Shown here: piece after piece, positions 12,700 through 23,940 of the stretch
How the letters are laid out: each line of letters starts with the position of its first letter
Numbering within the stretch: position 1 is the first letter of the stretch
DNA from: Euonymus europaeus
Lineage: Eukaryota; Streptophyta; Magnoliopsida; Celastrales; Celastraceae
Direction of reading: 5' to 3'
Assembly (NCBI GenBank): GCA_963580455.1
Contig: OY756960.1
Coordinates: forward strand, 23,061,238-23,125,237
DNA: 64,000 nt
Notes under the pieces: generated by a model
Database searches by the model: none
The model's input: the letters and a program-made list of their open reading frames with translations, nothing else
What the model was told of the DNA's origin: nothing
Program-made: the position numbers and the translations under genes

Positions 12700-15600
12700 C
12701 TTGGTTGGGAATCCTGGTGTCCACTGCATCATGTGTTGGTATTGGAGCAAGAACCCTAGCGGTCTGCATAACTTTGGAATGCCTGGACGTCGAATCAAAT
12801 TGCAAAGTTATTTCAGAGTCTCAGACAATTCCACGGTACCACTGAAGGGAAAGAGTGATAAACTACTTTTCATGCCCCTTTTTTTTCCAATGCTGACTTA
12901 AGTGCATTAACATTTCCAAAATAACTGTTTTCATACCCTATATTTTTTTGTCACCAATCCTACATCAGCGTCAGTCATCCATAATAGGCTAGTGTCACAA
13001 TTCCACTTTCTTTATCTTGGTTTATTTAGAAAGAGTTCCTTATCTTGGTCTATTTGGAAAGAGTGGAATAAGCTAGTGTTTGAAGGGTTGGAGACTCACT
13101 GTGACATTCGCAAGGGTATCTAGTTGTCATTTTCCTGAAAATTGGTCCATTAGTTCTTGAAACATTGATTAAAATGCCATGCTTTGATGCCATTGATCTA
13201 CCCTCTTGAAACTGACTGTTTCGGGTTGCATCCCTGTATTGCCCTGAGATGTAATTCTCTCTTTTTTAAAACATTGAGCAGACTCGTGAGCAGTGAGCAC
13301 TGACTCAAGTTTCAAAAACATCACTGCATCAAATGATATAAAGAATGTTTAAGCAAGAACAATTTGTACCATGTTGAGTTCTTACCAAATATAATTAAGT
13401 GTGCCAAAGAAACGCCGATTGTAACTGGTCACCTGGGGCACTCTATTTTGGTCTCTTATCCCTCAACAGTCCTGCAAAGATGTAGTAATGTGACTTCCAG
13501 TTTTGTATTGTTTCTCTTACATCTTAGGCAGGTGAGTTATCCAAGCATAGAAAAAGAACGTAAATGGCATTGAACCAACCTCGACCTCTGTATATGTGCT
13601 TTTAGGCTTTAGATGATGTTCCAGAAAAGTGCAGTCCGCATTGCCTGAAGCAGTTACTATTTCCATTCGAGCCCATGATGAGGGATCATAATTATATTTC
13701 TCCGCATCAACAATCTCTGAGTCCAAGCCACGTGAATACCAATCCAGAACTTCATCACCAGGTGCACGCAAGCAACTGAGGGCTATCATAATTCTATGTC
13801 TCCGCATCAACAATCTCTGAGACCAAGCCAGGAGAATATTCATCCTGAACTTCGTCACCAGGTGCATGCAACTGAGGGCGGTCGGAACTGAAAGCCAATC
13901 CTTTTATCGGACCCAAGTCAGGTGGAAAGGTATCTTCAGTATTGGGTAGTGCAGATAGACATGCATTATTGTCTTTGTGGATTTCTTTGCCCTCTTCTGT
14001 AACTCCTAACTCATTAAGAGATGAATTCTCCAGTTTCTCACCTACTTCAGAGTCAAAATTAGCAGATACACTCGAGACATTCACTTCATCTGGGACTGGA
14101 GAGTTACCCTTCTCATCAACAAATGAAAGGAGATATTGAACATCCTTCGCTGATAAGTAATTTCAAGGGAGACTCTAGGATTGTTATTTGTGCTTCCAAG
14201 CTCCCTACAAAAGTTTGTACCAGAGAGTTCATATGTTTCATTAGAAAAGCTCAGCTTGGCACCACATCATCCTTATCGACTGTAGACGCAGGTTCGATTG
14301 AACTATTGGTCGAGTGAATCATATAATATATTGCAATGCCTCAATATCAGAAGTATTCCCAGAAAACATTACCATGAACATATATAAAAAAGATTAGTAC
14401 AAACCCATCTGCCATGAGGATTATCAGCTCTTGGTGCATGAATTTCGGCAGAAGCTTGTCATGATACCTTATCTCTGTCCAGTTCAGACAACTCTAACCG
14501 AAAGAACACAACAAACCTAATATTCTATCATAGTTAACTTGAAATGGAATATTACCATAATCTAGTTGTTTCAGCCACCTGAATATAAAAGCAGCAGAAA
14601 CAGAAACCACGATATCCGCATAATTTCAACTGGAATTTCCTCGACGGATGATGACTGGTGAATACTAATATTTACAAAGGCACTTAGTCGCCCAAGGGCT
14701 ATCTGTATACTAGCCAGTCATACTTCGCTTTGTTGTTCTGATTACAACGTTTACATGGAGATTAGGGTGGGTAAGGTAGGGTCATGGTCTCCATCAGAGT
14801 AAATTGGTTCACTAGCCAGTAGCCATATGGACACAGATGTTGTCAAGGGAGTTAACTAGTTAAGGACAAGAAAGCTAAACTAAATGCACCAAATACTAAA
14901 CAAACATAAACTAGAAAGCAAGTAACTTATTCTACAGAATAGATATTGTAAAGGCAAAACAGTGAGCACCCAGGTTTACAAAGTAAATCAGACACATTAG
15001 TGCTCACAAGTCAAGGATATGTATCAATCACAAGCTTAATTTTACCTTGATGTGCACCAAAATATTGCACAGCCATCAATTGGATGAACAGTCCGCATCT
15101 AGATATTAACTGAAAGTGTTAGTAATGCATTATTTACTGGAATAAGAGGAATTTTTTGCATTTAGACATTTTAGTTCCCAATGCACTGATGGCTATCACG
15201 CTATGCCAATACCATTCGCATATTTTTCGTTGCATAAGAGTACACGAATCATATGTGGAATGTCATATGTTTAAGGGTACAGGGACAGATCCAGTGCAGG
15301 ATCCAGAAAGGGTCGAAATCTTTGGCAACTTCAGATAAAAAAGAGATTTACCTGTTGGCCGTAAGGTTTACCTGGACTGCCTGATAGGCAGATGTGGTGT
15401 GCTCTGTAAGTGCCTATGCATGTATGAAGCCTATTCTGGTACATGTTTAACTTAGTCAGCCCTCAAATAGCAAACTAATCAAAGCATATTGATATCTATT
15501 CAAAACACACTTTTCTATCCAATGACCTGGAGGATCAACAAAACTTAGCATGCTGTGTTTTACCCAAGACTGACCCAAATCAAATAATTCAGGACCAAAA

Positions 15601-17245
15601 GGCGAGTTGACTACTAAAGACTCTTTGACATGTTCATTCATAAACATTAAAACTTACTGACTTTTTCCCTTTTATTTACCAAACAAAGTATCAAGAGACG
15701 GACACCACCAAGGATCAAGGATGTCAATATCACAGACACGAACGTGCAGATTAAATATTACAGTTCTTCTCAAGTCCTTGATTGACTCCGAACATTCAGA
15801 TTCTTTATCTTCATTTTTCAACTTATCTCAGTGCCTACGGATCTAGAGTCTAGACACATTGTCACAAACACAGACAATTCAATCCGAAGGCAATGATGGA
15901 ATTTCAAAACACACCTTCCAGATGCCACTGTATCCCCTGAGCTTCAACTCCTCATCAAAGTCCTGAAATCTATCAAATTCTCGAAAATGTTTTAATAAAG
16001 TATAAAGTAACAAAACCAAGAAGTAACTATGGACAAGACAAATATGACATGGGGGGAAGTTTGCTTTGGCCACGCATGCTTGTATTAGTATAACACAAAG
16101 AAGTGATAACCTGAAAGCACATTATATCAGCTGACTATAATCCAAACTTCTCCACTGCCAATTCAACATATGGCACGGCACATGAAAACAGAGTTGGCTC
16201 TGGTGGTATATGGCAACATAGTCAACCAGGATGTTATACAGCAGAACCACAAACCGCTCAGCAAAACATACCAGAAAACTGAAACAAGGTTAAAAGGAAC
16301 CTGATCAGCATTCAGCAATACAGCATGGAGGGAATTTTTTTATAAAAAAAAGTGTAACTAGAAAAGATAGACGAGAAAAAAGGCATTGTGGCATGCATAA
16401 CAAAGCAAAACAAAGCAATACTGATAGTCTAGCAAGATCGATCCTAGTCTAATGCTCGTTCATACCAATAAGATATGTGCATAGTCTTTCATTACCGGAT
16501 TACCATCATGAACACTCAAACACGGAGTTATAAATTTAATGCCAGAAAATAGATATATTCAACAAGTAAATAGCGTTCCATAACATGAATAACTATATAA
16601 GAAAAAAATACAGCTAATACAATTACTGCAATCAGGAGGGGCAGCGTTATAGCATACTCGCCGCCACGATAATCCAGTGGCTTAGTTTAGTTGACCGAGG
16701 CCGAAACTGCTGTGGCTGGCTGAACTATTGATTTTGATCAAACGGTGGAGATGCCGGAACTGTTAGATGTTTATTTGATTGAAGAAAGGAGGATTCTGGA
16801 ACTGCTGGTTCTGACTGTGGAGCGGAGCCGTGGGATTCAATCTGTGAGGCCGAAATCCGTTATAGTTCGAGAAGCCACCTTGCCGTATCCTTAAGTTGAT
16901 GTCTCGGACTGGCTGGAAGTACGAGTCCCCTGTCACGAACTGTTCCCTCCCGCCAGTTCCGGTATGGTCCGAGAAGTTTCTTCTCCACGGATTCCTACCA
17001 CCTCGGTACTATAAACAAAAGTTATTTGACTTTTTCATTGAAAACACAATAATCTATCCGCAGTTAAGCGTTTAAAGCTTGATCAAATACCGCATTATTG
17101 TCAAATAGATATAAAACTATACAAGGAAAAGGGAGATTACCGGATAGCAAGAAGAGATGGTGGCTGCAGCGAAGACGTAACCGGCTAGTCGGTGGCTACG
17201 GCGGCTATGAATTGGAATTTGGAAGGGAGGAGAAGCGCGCTTCAT
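12700..17245 (-). pseudogene. Pseudogene of carbon catabolite repressor 4 homolog 6 (EEP-type deadenylase)
   Basis: Recognisable exons on the minus strand: 17141-17245 (MKRASPPFQ...), 16627-17008 (YRGGRNPWRR...REQFVTGDS), 16111-16256 (ERFVVLLYNILVDY...then SADIMCFQ), 15915-15980 (FDRFQDFDEELKLRGYSG), 15046-15098 (DGCAIFW), 14405-14493 (LSELDRDKVS*QASAE), 13580-about 14310 (SSWARMEI, KSTYTEVE) and 12700-about 12790 (QTARVLAPIP, then MMQWTPGFPTK in another frame). Intact homologs deadenylate mRNA through an endonuclease/exonuclease/phosphatase fold. Breaks seen: an in-frame TAA at 16763-16765, 1-base shifts and a TAG downstream in the same exon, a deletion inside 16111-16256, TGA at 14459-14461 where Gly is expected, a frame-breaking 100-bp duplication, and a frameshift near 12738. 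Exons for the GDFNCTP and SDHIAL catalytic motifs were not found. Its identity rests on recall of the Arabidopsis protein. Confidence 0.82.
13685..13881. repeat. 100-bp tandem duplication inside the CCR4-like pseudogene exon
   Basis: Two units start at 13685 and 13785 with the same opening (ATCATAATT, then TCCGCATCAACAATCTCTGA). Both encode versions of APGDEV...SEIVDAE on the minus strand. The period is 100, not a multiple of three, so the duplication itself shifts the frame. The copies differ at about a dozen positions, so it is not recent. Confidence 0.85.
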
Positions 17246-17485
17246 TGAGTGACGAGTTTCGAGTGAGCGCGCGTTTATTACTCCCTTTGACACTACCATT
17301 CAATGTTATTTATAGGGCCAGATATTCTTAAGATAAGATCAACGGTCTAGATCGATCAAACAAGAGAGGCACCGTATAACGACCTCATCTTCAACGGCAA
17401 CATTTGAACGCTCTTGGACCTTCCCGATTCTCTGCACAGTTAATCATTCAAAGGTAAGAACGCAGAGCTCAAGATTCTAAAAACG
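17246..17485. promoter_or_regulatory. Divergent promoter between CCR4-like pseudogene and plastid-protein gene
   Basis: Only 240 bases separate the two start codons. Plus-strand TATTTATA at 17307-17314 reads as TATAAATA toward the pseudogene, ~60 bases from its ATG. No clear TATA was seen toward the plus-strand gene, as is common for nuclear genes of plastid proteins. Shared regulation is inferred from the spacing. Confidence 0.5.
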
Positions 17486-19386
17486 ATGTCGTTCTGCTCA
17501 TTTCTATCGACACCACAATCCCTCTCGCTTCTCTCCAAATCCAAAACTGTCAACGGCGACCAGAAAACCGGCACCGTCTCCTTGAGTTCTCGCATCAGGG
17601 CTTCCGCAGATGTTCCCGATTTCCTCTCCACCGATTGGTACGCGATCACTACGCCATAATTTTTAAGGCTTTTGGGGGTTGTTGGGTTTAGGGTTTTGAA
17701 ATCTCTCCTAACGATAATCCCATTGTGCTCAGGTGCTTTATATAGAGAACCATTCCAAATACGAGTAGGACTTCTTATAATTATAGTTACGATGGTCTAT
17801 GGTAATTAAATTATCAAAAAAAATAGAGGCTACTATATAACTTGAATAAATCCTAATAGCTTGGGAAATCATATTGATTTCGGCCTGAACCAAACTTACC
17901 TTTATTGCAGACTTGATCCAGGGTAAAAGCTTCATCGGTGGGATCCAGTTTAGATAAAAGCTTCGTTTGATATTCATGTGAAACTGAATGGGTTTCTGTT
18001 CCACTAATCGGCATTGCCTTTTTCATTGCAGGCTTGAATCTCACAAGAAGAGACCTTTTGCCCCAAGACTAAATGTAATTACCAGCATGAACTTTTGCTG
18101 TTGTTTCGTTTAGAATGTCAAACTATGGTATAACTGTTTGTATAGCTCAGTGCAGAAGAAGCCATTCAGTGCCAGCTCGATGCATTGAAGTATAACGATC
18201 AACCCCGTCAGGATTATGGTATTGAGGTCATGTACCGGGTACTTTCCAAGAAAAACCCAGTATTTCTTTATCACATTGGAGATATTGTGACTTGTATACT
18301 GAGATGTATTGTAATTACAGTTTGCTGGATTTGATCCTTTTGAAAGATCCACATATTTTGGACCCTTCTTTGATTTAGGGCAGGTTAGAGAGTTAAAACT
18401 TCATCGACATTTGAATTTTTATTAACGTTATTGCAAAAACATTTTCTTAGTTCGCTGTTTCACTATTTGGGCAGTTTGAGCGGTTTAGGAGAATTTTTCA
18501 CCATTCAACCTATCGGGTGCTGCTTAGTCACAGAGAGAGAAAATTTCTGAGCAGCTTGTTTGTGAAGGAGGTGCATATTTCTTGTATTAATGTGAATATT
18601 ATTTTTAAGATACGTATGTTTCACTATTTTAGGAATAGTAGTTTAGCCACAGTTTTTTAAGCTCTTAAGTATGTTTTTGTTCGATGCAAAGTGGTTCGTA
18701 TAGTCATTTTTGCTGTACAACAGAACTGATTAAAGCTGTGGAGCATACATATGAATCACAGAACTTTTGCCTGATTCAAACTCGAGAGGTGGAAAATTTT
18801 GCTCTAAATGGTTATTTACTCTATCTTAATGCAGAACCGATTTAAGCAGCGGGTTTGGATACAAGGCAATCGGCCTGAGGAGGAAGAGATTTTTGAATTT
18901 ACTATGGTTCAGGTTTTGTTAATTGCCTTTCCTTTTTTTCTTTTTTTTGTAGTCATCTGATCTCTGCATAACATTGTGTCGGCCTTATTTGTTTAGACGT
19001 CTTCATCTGAAAATGGCACAAAGGACTGAATCTAGAACTCTCATTTGTAGTATCTTTATTCAGCGTACTTATATCTCCACGTATTACACTGATAAGATCC
19101 TTTAAAATTCTCCATTTATAATCACCAGTCATTTTTAATATGAGTTTTGCATGTAATGCAAAACTCATATTAGGACACAAGAACTAGTAATGATTTCTGA
19201 GGCTTGGATCTAACTGGTTTTCTCTGGCGACCTCTGTTGAAGGCGTGGACAAGACAATTTGCCAAGTATTGTAGATGATTTTCTTTTTTCTTTTGGTAGA
19301 GGGTTGGTGGTTCGTGGGATGGTTATTGGCTTACAGAAAGTCTACTTCACGATGGAGATTCTTTTGCTGGTGGTTTGGCATATTGA
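17486..19386 (+). CDS. Conserved plant protein, probably plastid-targeted, NTF2-like fold suspected
   Basis: Seven exons with GT-AG borders and consistent phase: 17486-17637, 18032-18074, 18146-18238, 18321-18383, 18475-18570, 18835-18912 and 19300-19386 (TGA). They give 203 residues. The first ~45 residues are Ser/Leu/Lys-rich with few acids, as in chloroplast transit peptides (MSFCSFLSTPQSLSLL). The mature part has SAEEAIQCQLDALKYND, then YRFAGFDPFERS, LGQFERFRRIFHHSTYR, FKQRVWIQGNRPEEEEIFEFTMVQ and RVGGSWDGYWLTESLLHDG. I recognise this as a protein conserved in plants and possibly cyanobacteria but cannot assign a biochemical role. The helix-then-sheet order suggests an NTF2-like or DUF4864-type fold, which is a guess. 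The frame is intact. Confidence 0.85.
19137..19171. repeat. Perfect 16-bp inverted repeat in last intron of plastid-protein gene
   Basis: The arms at 19137-19152 and 19156-19171 are exact reverse complements separated by GTA. The hairpin lies in the 387-base final intron. It may be the core of a tiny inverted-repeat element or an intronic RNA hairpin; function unknown. Confidence 0.85.
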
Positions 19387-20605
19387 AGCCAAGTATAGAG
19401 ACAATGTGGGGGATCTCTGTGAATAAATGGTGTTTTTGCCAGGCATTACATCCCTTGCTGGTTTGCAACTTTACAATTGTTCAAGTAAACTGTAATAGAA
19501 ATGTTATCGAGTTTATGACAATGTCACTGGCTTACTGGATAGTTTGTACATATAACCTGCATATATATGATGGTAAAGGTCAGAGCTTTCATGCCTCAAT
19601 TTTTGCACAACTTTTGTTTCTTCCTTGAGATTTTTCTGAGGTATTGTTGCAGTTTTTAACTTGCAGCATCAGACGTTTTCTATAATCTTAATGGTCATTC
19701 TTCATTATGAAAAACTCAACCCTTTAATGGGCTACATGTATTTATAGTGCTGCCTTTATTTGGCTAAACGCCAAGATTCTGAGGTACTGGTTTGGCATAT
19801 GCTCAGGCTCCGCTTACCATATTTTTGCTGGCTTGAGCTTTGTCGTCCGTTTGCGCCAAAATTTCAAGAAATAAATAATTTATGAAATATTTTGGAATAA
19901 TTTTTATTGTAATACTAATACATAACTGCCTGGTTGTTTAGCGGGTCAAGCTTGAGCCAAAGTCTTAACAGGCTGCCCGCGAGTAACTCATGAATAGCTT
20001 GGCCCGTTTACACACCAAACCAGAACCTACGTTCATTGATTCCCGTGAAATGTAATTACCACATTACACCATACAAGCTTACAAGAAGAGAACTTGTAAC
20101 TTGTAAGCCGAGGAATTATGCATAAGAGAGGAATTTAGATCGGGGTCTTAGTCGAGAAAAACAAGGACCGTCTCCTGAACCAGAGAACCCCATCACAAAC
20201 AAGAAAATTTAGATAAACAAGAACAAACAAGACATTGTGAGTGCTTTTGCAACTAATTTACCAACTCATACCCACCAGAAAGAAAGTGGCATATTGCAAC
20301 ATGCTAAGCTACAAATAAAATAATTTTAAATGCTCAGTCATTGTGTTCAACAAAGCTAAGGTTATCAGCACATCACACCACAGCAGTCTTTCCCAATTTC
20401 AATGAACTATAGAATTTAAATTTATAATCCATAACCAATATTCAGTTCATCAAACATGTAAACACAACTCTCCTCAACAGCAAATATTGCAATTCTTATA
20501 AGTTCAATAATCAGAGCATAATGATTTCAGTAGTAATTGAACCACCATCACATTTAATGCTAGGAAAAAATTAGGAATTCCAAACTAACAACCGGCTTCA
20601 AAATG
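19387..20605. other. Intergenic between convergent genes
   Basis: It contains the 3' UTRs of the plastid-protein gene (+) and NAA50 (-). Otherwise it is AT-rich single-copy-looking sequence. No gene or clear element was seen. Confidence 0.45.
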
Positions 20606-22805
20606 TCATTTCTTTGCCTGAGACTGCGTGATGAACTTCGTAAGAACGTAGCAGTCAGGTGGGGTAATGTTTGTGTAATAGTTCTGGATGGTATCCGTGA
20701 TTTCAAATCCAAATTTCTTATAAAAGTTGATGGCATCTTCATTGTTTGTCTGCACATGCAAGTAAATTTCGGAAATGTTCTGTTTGGAGGATAGATCAAG
20801 AACATGGTTCAACAGCCTTGTACCTGCATGAATCCAGGAGTTTGAATCTGTTATTGCATGTAGTAACCTCAAGTTAACAAGAAAGAGGTAAATATAGATA
20901 TGCTATTGTTCATATTTCGTTCCCCATATAAGTAGCTGATGGTATTTTTTATCTAAAATTTGCAATTATTGAAATGCGGGCCAACCAATTCAAAAGCAAT
21001 AAAAAAAGATGCTGCTAGAGAACATAATACAAAGTGCAAGATAAAGAACATAAGTTTGTCTGGCAACGGCACAATGCTAACATGTAGCCAAGTTGTCAGA
21101 GTAACCATTTCAAATTATTACTGAACAAAAGGTCTTACCCATTTGAGAAGAATTATTCTCTTTTTGGAGTGAAAACATAATCAACAAGAATGAATTGAGG
21201 GCTACATCTGTCTAGAAAACAGTGTGAGAGGGATTCCAAAGATTCACTCACCAATGCCAAGCCCGCGATATGGTGCCAAAACACCCAATGTCATGATGTA
21301 AACACGGAAGCTCCCACCTTCCTTCTTCTCCAGTCGGCATGCAATAGCACCCACACAAATGTCACTGAAATATGCTGCATTAGCAAGCAAAACAATAAAC
21401 CTTTCGTTACAGGTTCCTTTTTGGTGGCCAAGTACAAAGTTAAATGACAACTAAAAAATTGATAATCAATGACCATATATGGGTGTCAAACACTAATATA
21501 TTCAATATATTTAACATAGAGGTCTCCAAAGGAAGACATGATGAAAGACTGTAATGCAATATTGGTATGAGTATCTACATCGTAGAGATGTTAGTCCCCA
21601 GCGGGGAAAGTTTAAAAAAAAATCAATTGGGAAATTTTAAACAAAATTCATAGGTGAGTTTTTAAAAATGAAGAAGAAGGCTAACAAAAAACTATGGATA
21701 GAGGAGATGAGAAAGGATGTGGATTGAGTGGTGAAACAGAATCTATATAATGGACTACTAGCAGTTTTTCATCAAAGATTCACGCAGCCGACCACAAATA
21801 TCTAAGATCACGACTTTAAAATAAATGATGAACAACAACTATAAACATAGAATCCTGTAGACATTGCAAAGAGATGTTTGGAAGCCAAGTTCAGCTGTTG
21901 TTGTTTTTAAATGAGCTTTATATACGCAGTAAAACTAATCTATGGTAGTCCTAATTTCGTGTGTCTAAACTGGAAAAGCAGCAGTCCCCATTGATAACCA
22001 ACAGTCAACGATGACACTATGATGTCTTCTGCACAACGAAGAACCAAACGCCACAATGAATTATTCCTACCTTTCTTATTAATACCTTTTTGTCAAGAAA
22101 TTAAAATGTATCCTGTGATAAACAATTCCTCAGCAACTAATAATAAAGAAAGCGAATGCATGTGTGTCCTTATGGAGTTGGATACACAAATACCAGCAGA
22201 TAAATAGACAAATTGAAGAATTGAAATACTTGTACGGAATCAACGAATAAAGCAAATTATAGAGGTGATGAAGTCAAATCTCAGGCAAAAGGGTTCATTT
22301 GGAACAAAAGCAATCACTATCACAAGAACCCTTCACACCAAACCCTTAAGCCAAAATTACCCAAAGCAAATAACCAAAACCAAATAAACAGCAGAATGCA
22401 CAAATAAAACTAATGAAATAATCTAAACAAGCAAAACCCACTTCATAATGTAGCAACAGACACAATCACAACCCAAACTGCCAAAACGAAAAAGAATAAA
22501 ACCAATCTGAGATAATATCTTCTTTATCAAGACCCGGAAAATAATTCGGACCGTTATTGCAGGATTTATTACTTTGCACAAGCAAACACTCAAAACAAAA
22601 ATAAAAATAAAAATAAAAGCAAGAGTTAGAAGAAGAGGAAAGCAACCATACCCATCTTGGTGAATTCTCCAGAAGCAAGAGCATCAACGTAATACTTCTC
22701 GTTATACCGGATAGGGAAAAGAACGGTGTTGAGCTTCTTGAGCTGCATCACGTTCTTATCCCTCACTCCGTCCAGCGATATCGCCACTTCACGCCCTAAC
22801 CCCAT
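20606..22805 (-). CDS. NAA50: N-alpha-acetyltransferase 50 (NatE catalytic subunit)
   Basis: Three exons, 22652-22805, 21252-21374 and 20606-20823, give 164 residues, the same length as Arabidopsis NAA50. It transfers acetyl from acetyl-CoA to nascent protein N-termini (mostly Met-starting) and to some lysines, alone or with NatA on ribosomes. The GNAT fold is visible. The start is MGLGREVAISLDGVRDKNV. Substrate-side FPIRYNEKYY is in exon 1. The acetyl-CoA motif RGLGIG (R-x-x-G-x-G) ends exon 2. In exon 3, HVQTNNEDAINFYKKFGFE carries the conserved Asn and Tyr around the cofactor pocket. The C-terminus is Ser/Gln/Lys-rich. The reading frame is complete and the splice sites are canonical. Confidence 0.96.
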
Positions 22806-23940
22806 TTCCTTCCGGATTCTCCCCTAAGCTGTATGGACTGACCCAGAGCAGAGCCTTAATCTATAAATGTATCTGCAGATTTATGTACAAGGCGAAGAAG
22901 AACTGGGGTTTTGCGATTCTTGTTTGGGTGTTTAGGTTCTGTTTATTGTTTGACTGAAAAAAACCGAGTTGGGTTGGGCCGGGAATCCAAAATTGGTCTC
23001 AATATTTGGGGCTTGAACCCTATATGAAACCCATAAGAGGCGTTTCAACTTTCAAATGGGCATTTGTTACCCAACAAATTGACATTCATATAACGTCTGC
23101 CTTCTAGCGAGTAATTATAATGGAACACTTGATAATTATGCTGTAAATTTTGGAGCGTGTAGAGAGAATGATTTAAAAAAATTATATTAAAAAATGTGTA
23201 AAACAATATAAAAAAGTGAAATATGGTAAAAAAATATGAGAGAAATGAAATTGATGCTTGATATTTAGAGCGTGTGTGGATGTAAATTGAAAAAAATTAT
23301 ATTCAAATATGTATTTTATTAATATAACTGTATTACGAGTCGTTTTTTGTTGTAATATAAGTGAAACAGCGCTGAAAAATTTGGAGTGACTACCATTGAA
23401 GATGCACAAAAATTTGTACGAAAGTTACAAAACGAATGAAATACACGAAGATCGCAGAGATGAATCAACAAAAGAAGAAGAAGCAAGCATTGTTAGTCGG
23501 AGGATGCATTGCAGGGGTATCATGCGCACACTCCGCGCTCAGGCTTGACGCGCTGTCACAGCAAGTCATTATTGAATCGTGGCTCGGAAAATCTGCAATT
23601 CTCCAAGACCACACCTTGCCTATGGGGGGCCGTGACCATTGATCTCGTAAAAAAATCAACATGTCCTCTGTTTTTGTTTTTAAGTACACCTAAACTCGAG
23701 CATTATCATGCAAAATAGTTAATGACATTCTACCATTAACTGTCACCCAAAACTATTTCCAGGAGACAAATGTAAATTAAAACAAAAAAGGAGCAAAATA
23801 CAATCTCACCATGACAGTTTATAACCTTAAAGAATAGTATACATAAGTCATTAGTGATACATAACTCATTCTGCACTGCACAATGCATAACAGATGCGGC
23901 ACTCCACAACTGAAGCCAAGATCTTCAAGGAACAAACCAA
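22806..23940. other. Intergenic: NAA50 promoter side and V-ATPase c'' 3' side
   Basis: The NAA50 leader and promoter occupy about 22806-23000. Bases 23120-23420 are strongly AT-rich. Open frames at 23436-23690 on both strands lack any recognisable domain and are not called. No terminal repeats were identified. Confidence 0.4.

Noticed and set aside
14585..14660. Possible CCR4-like exon carrying the GDFNCTP motif (reads LCGYRGF on the minus strand)
   Set aside because: Only LCG matches and no frame continues the motif, so I do not count it as an exon.
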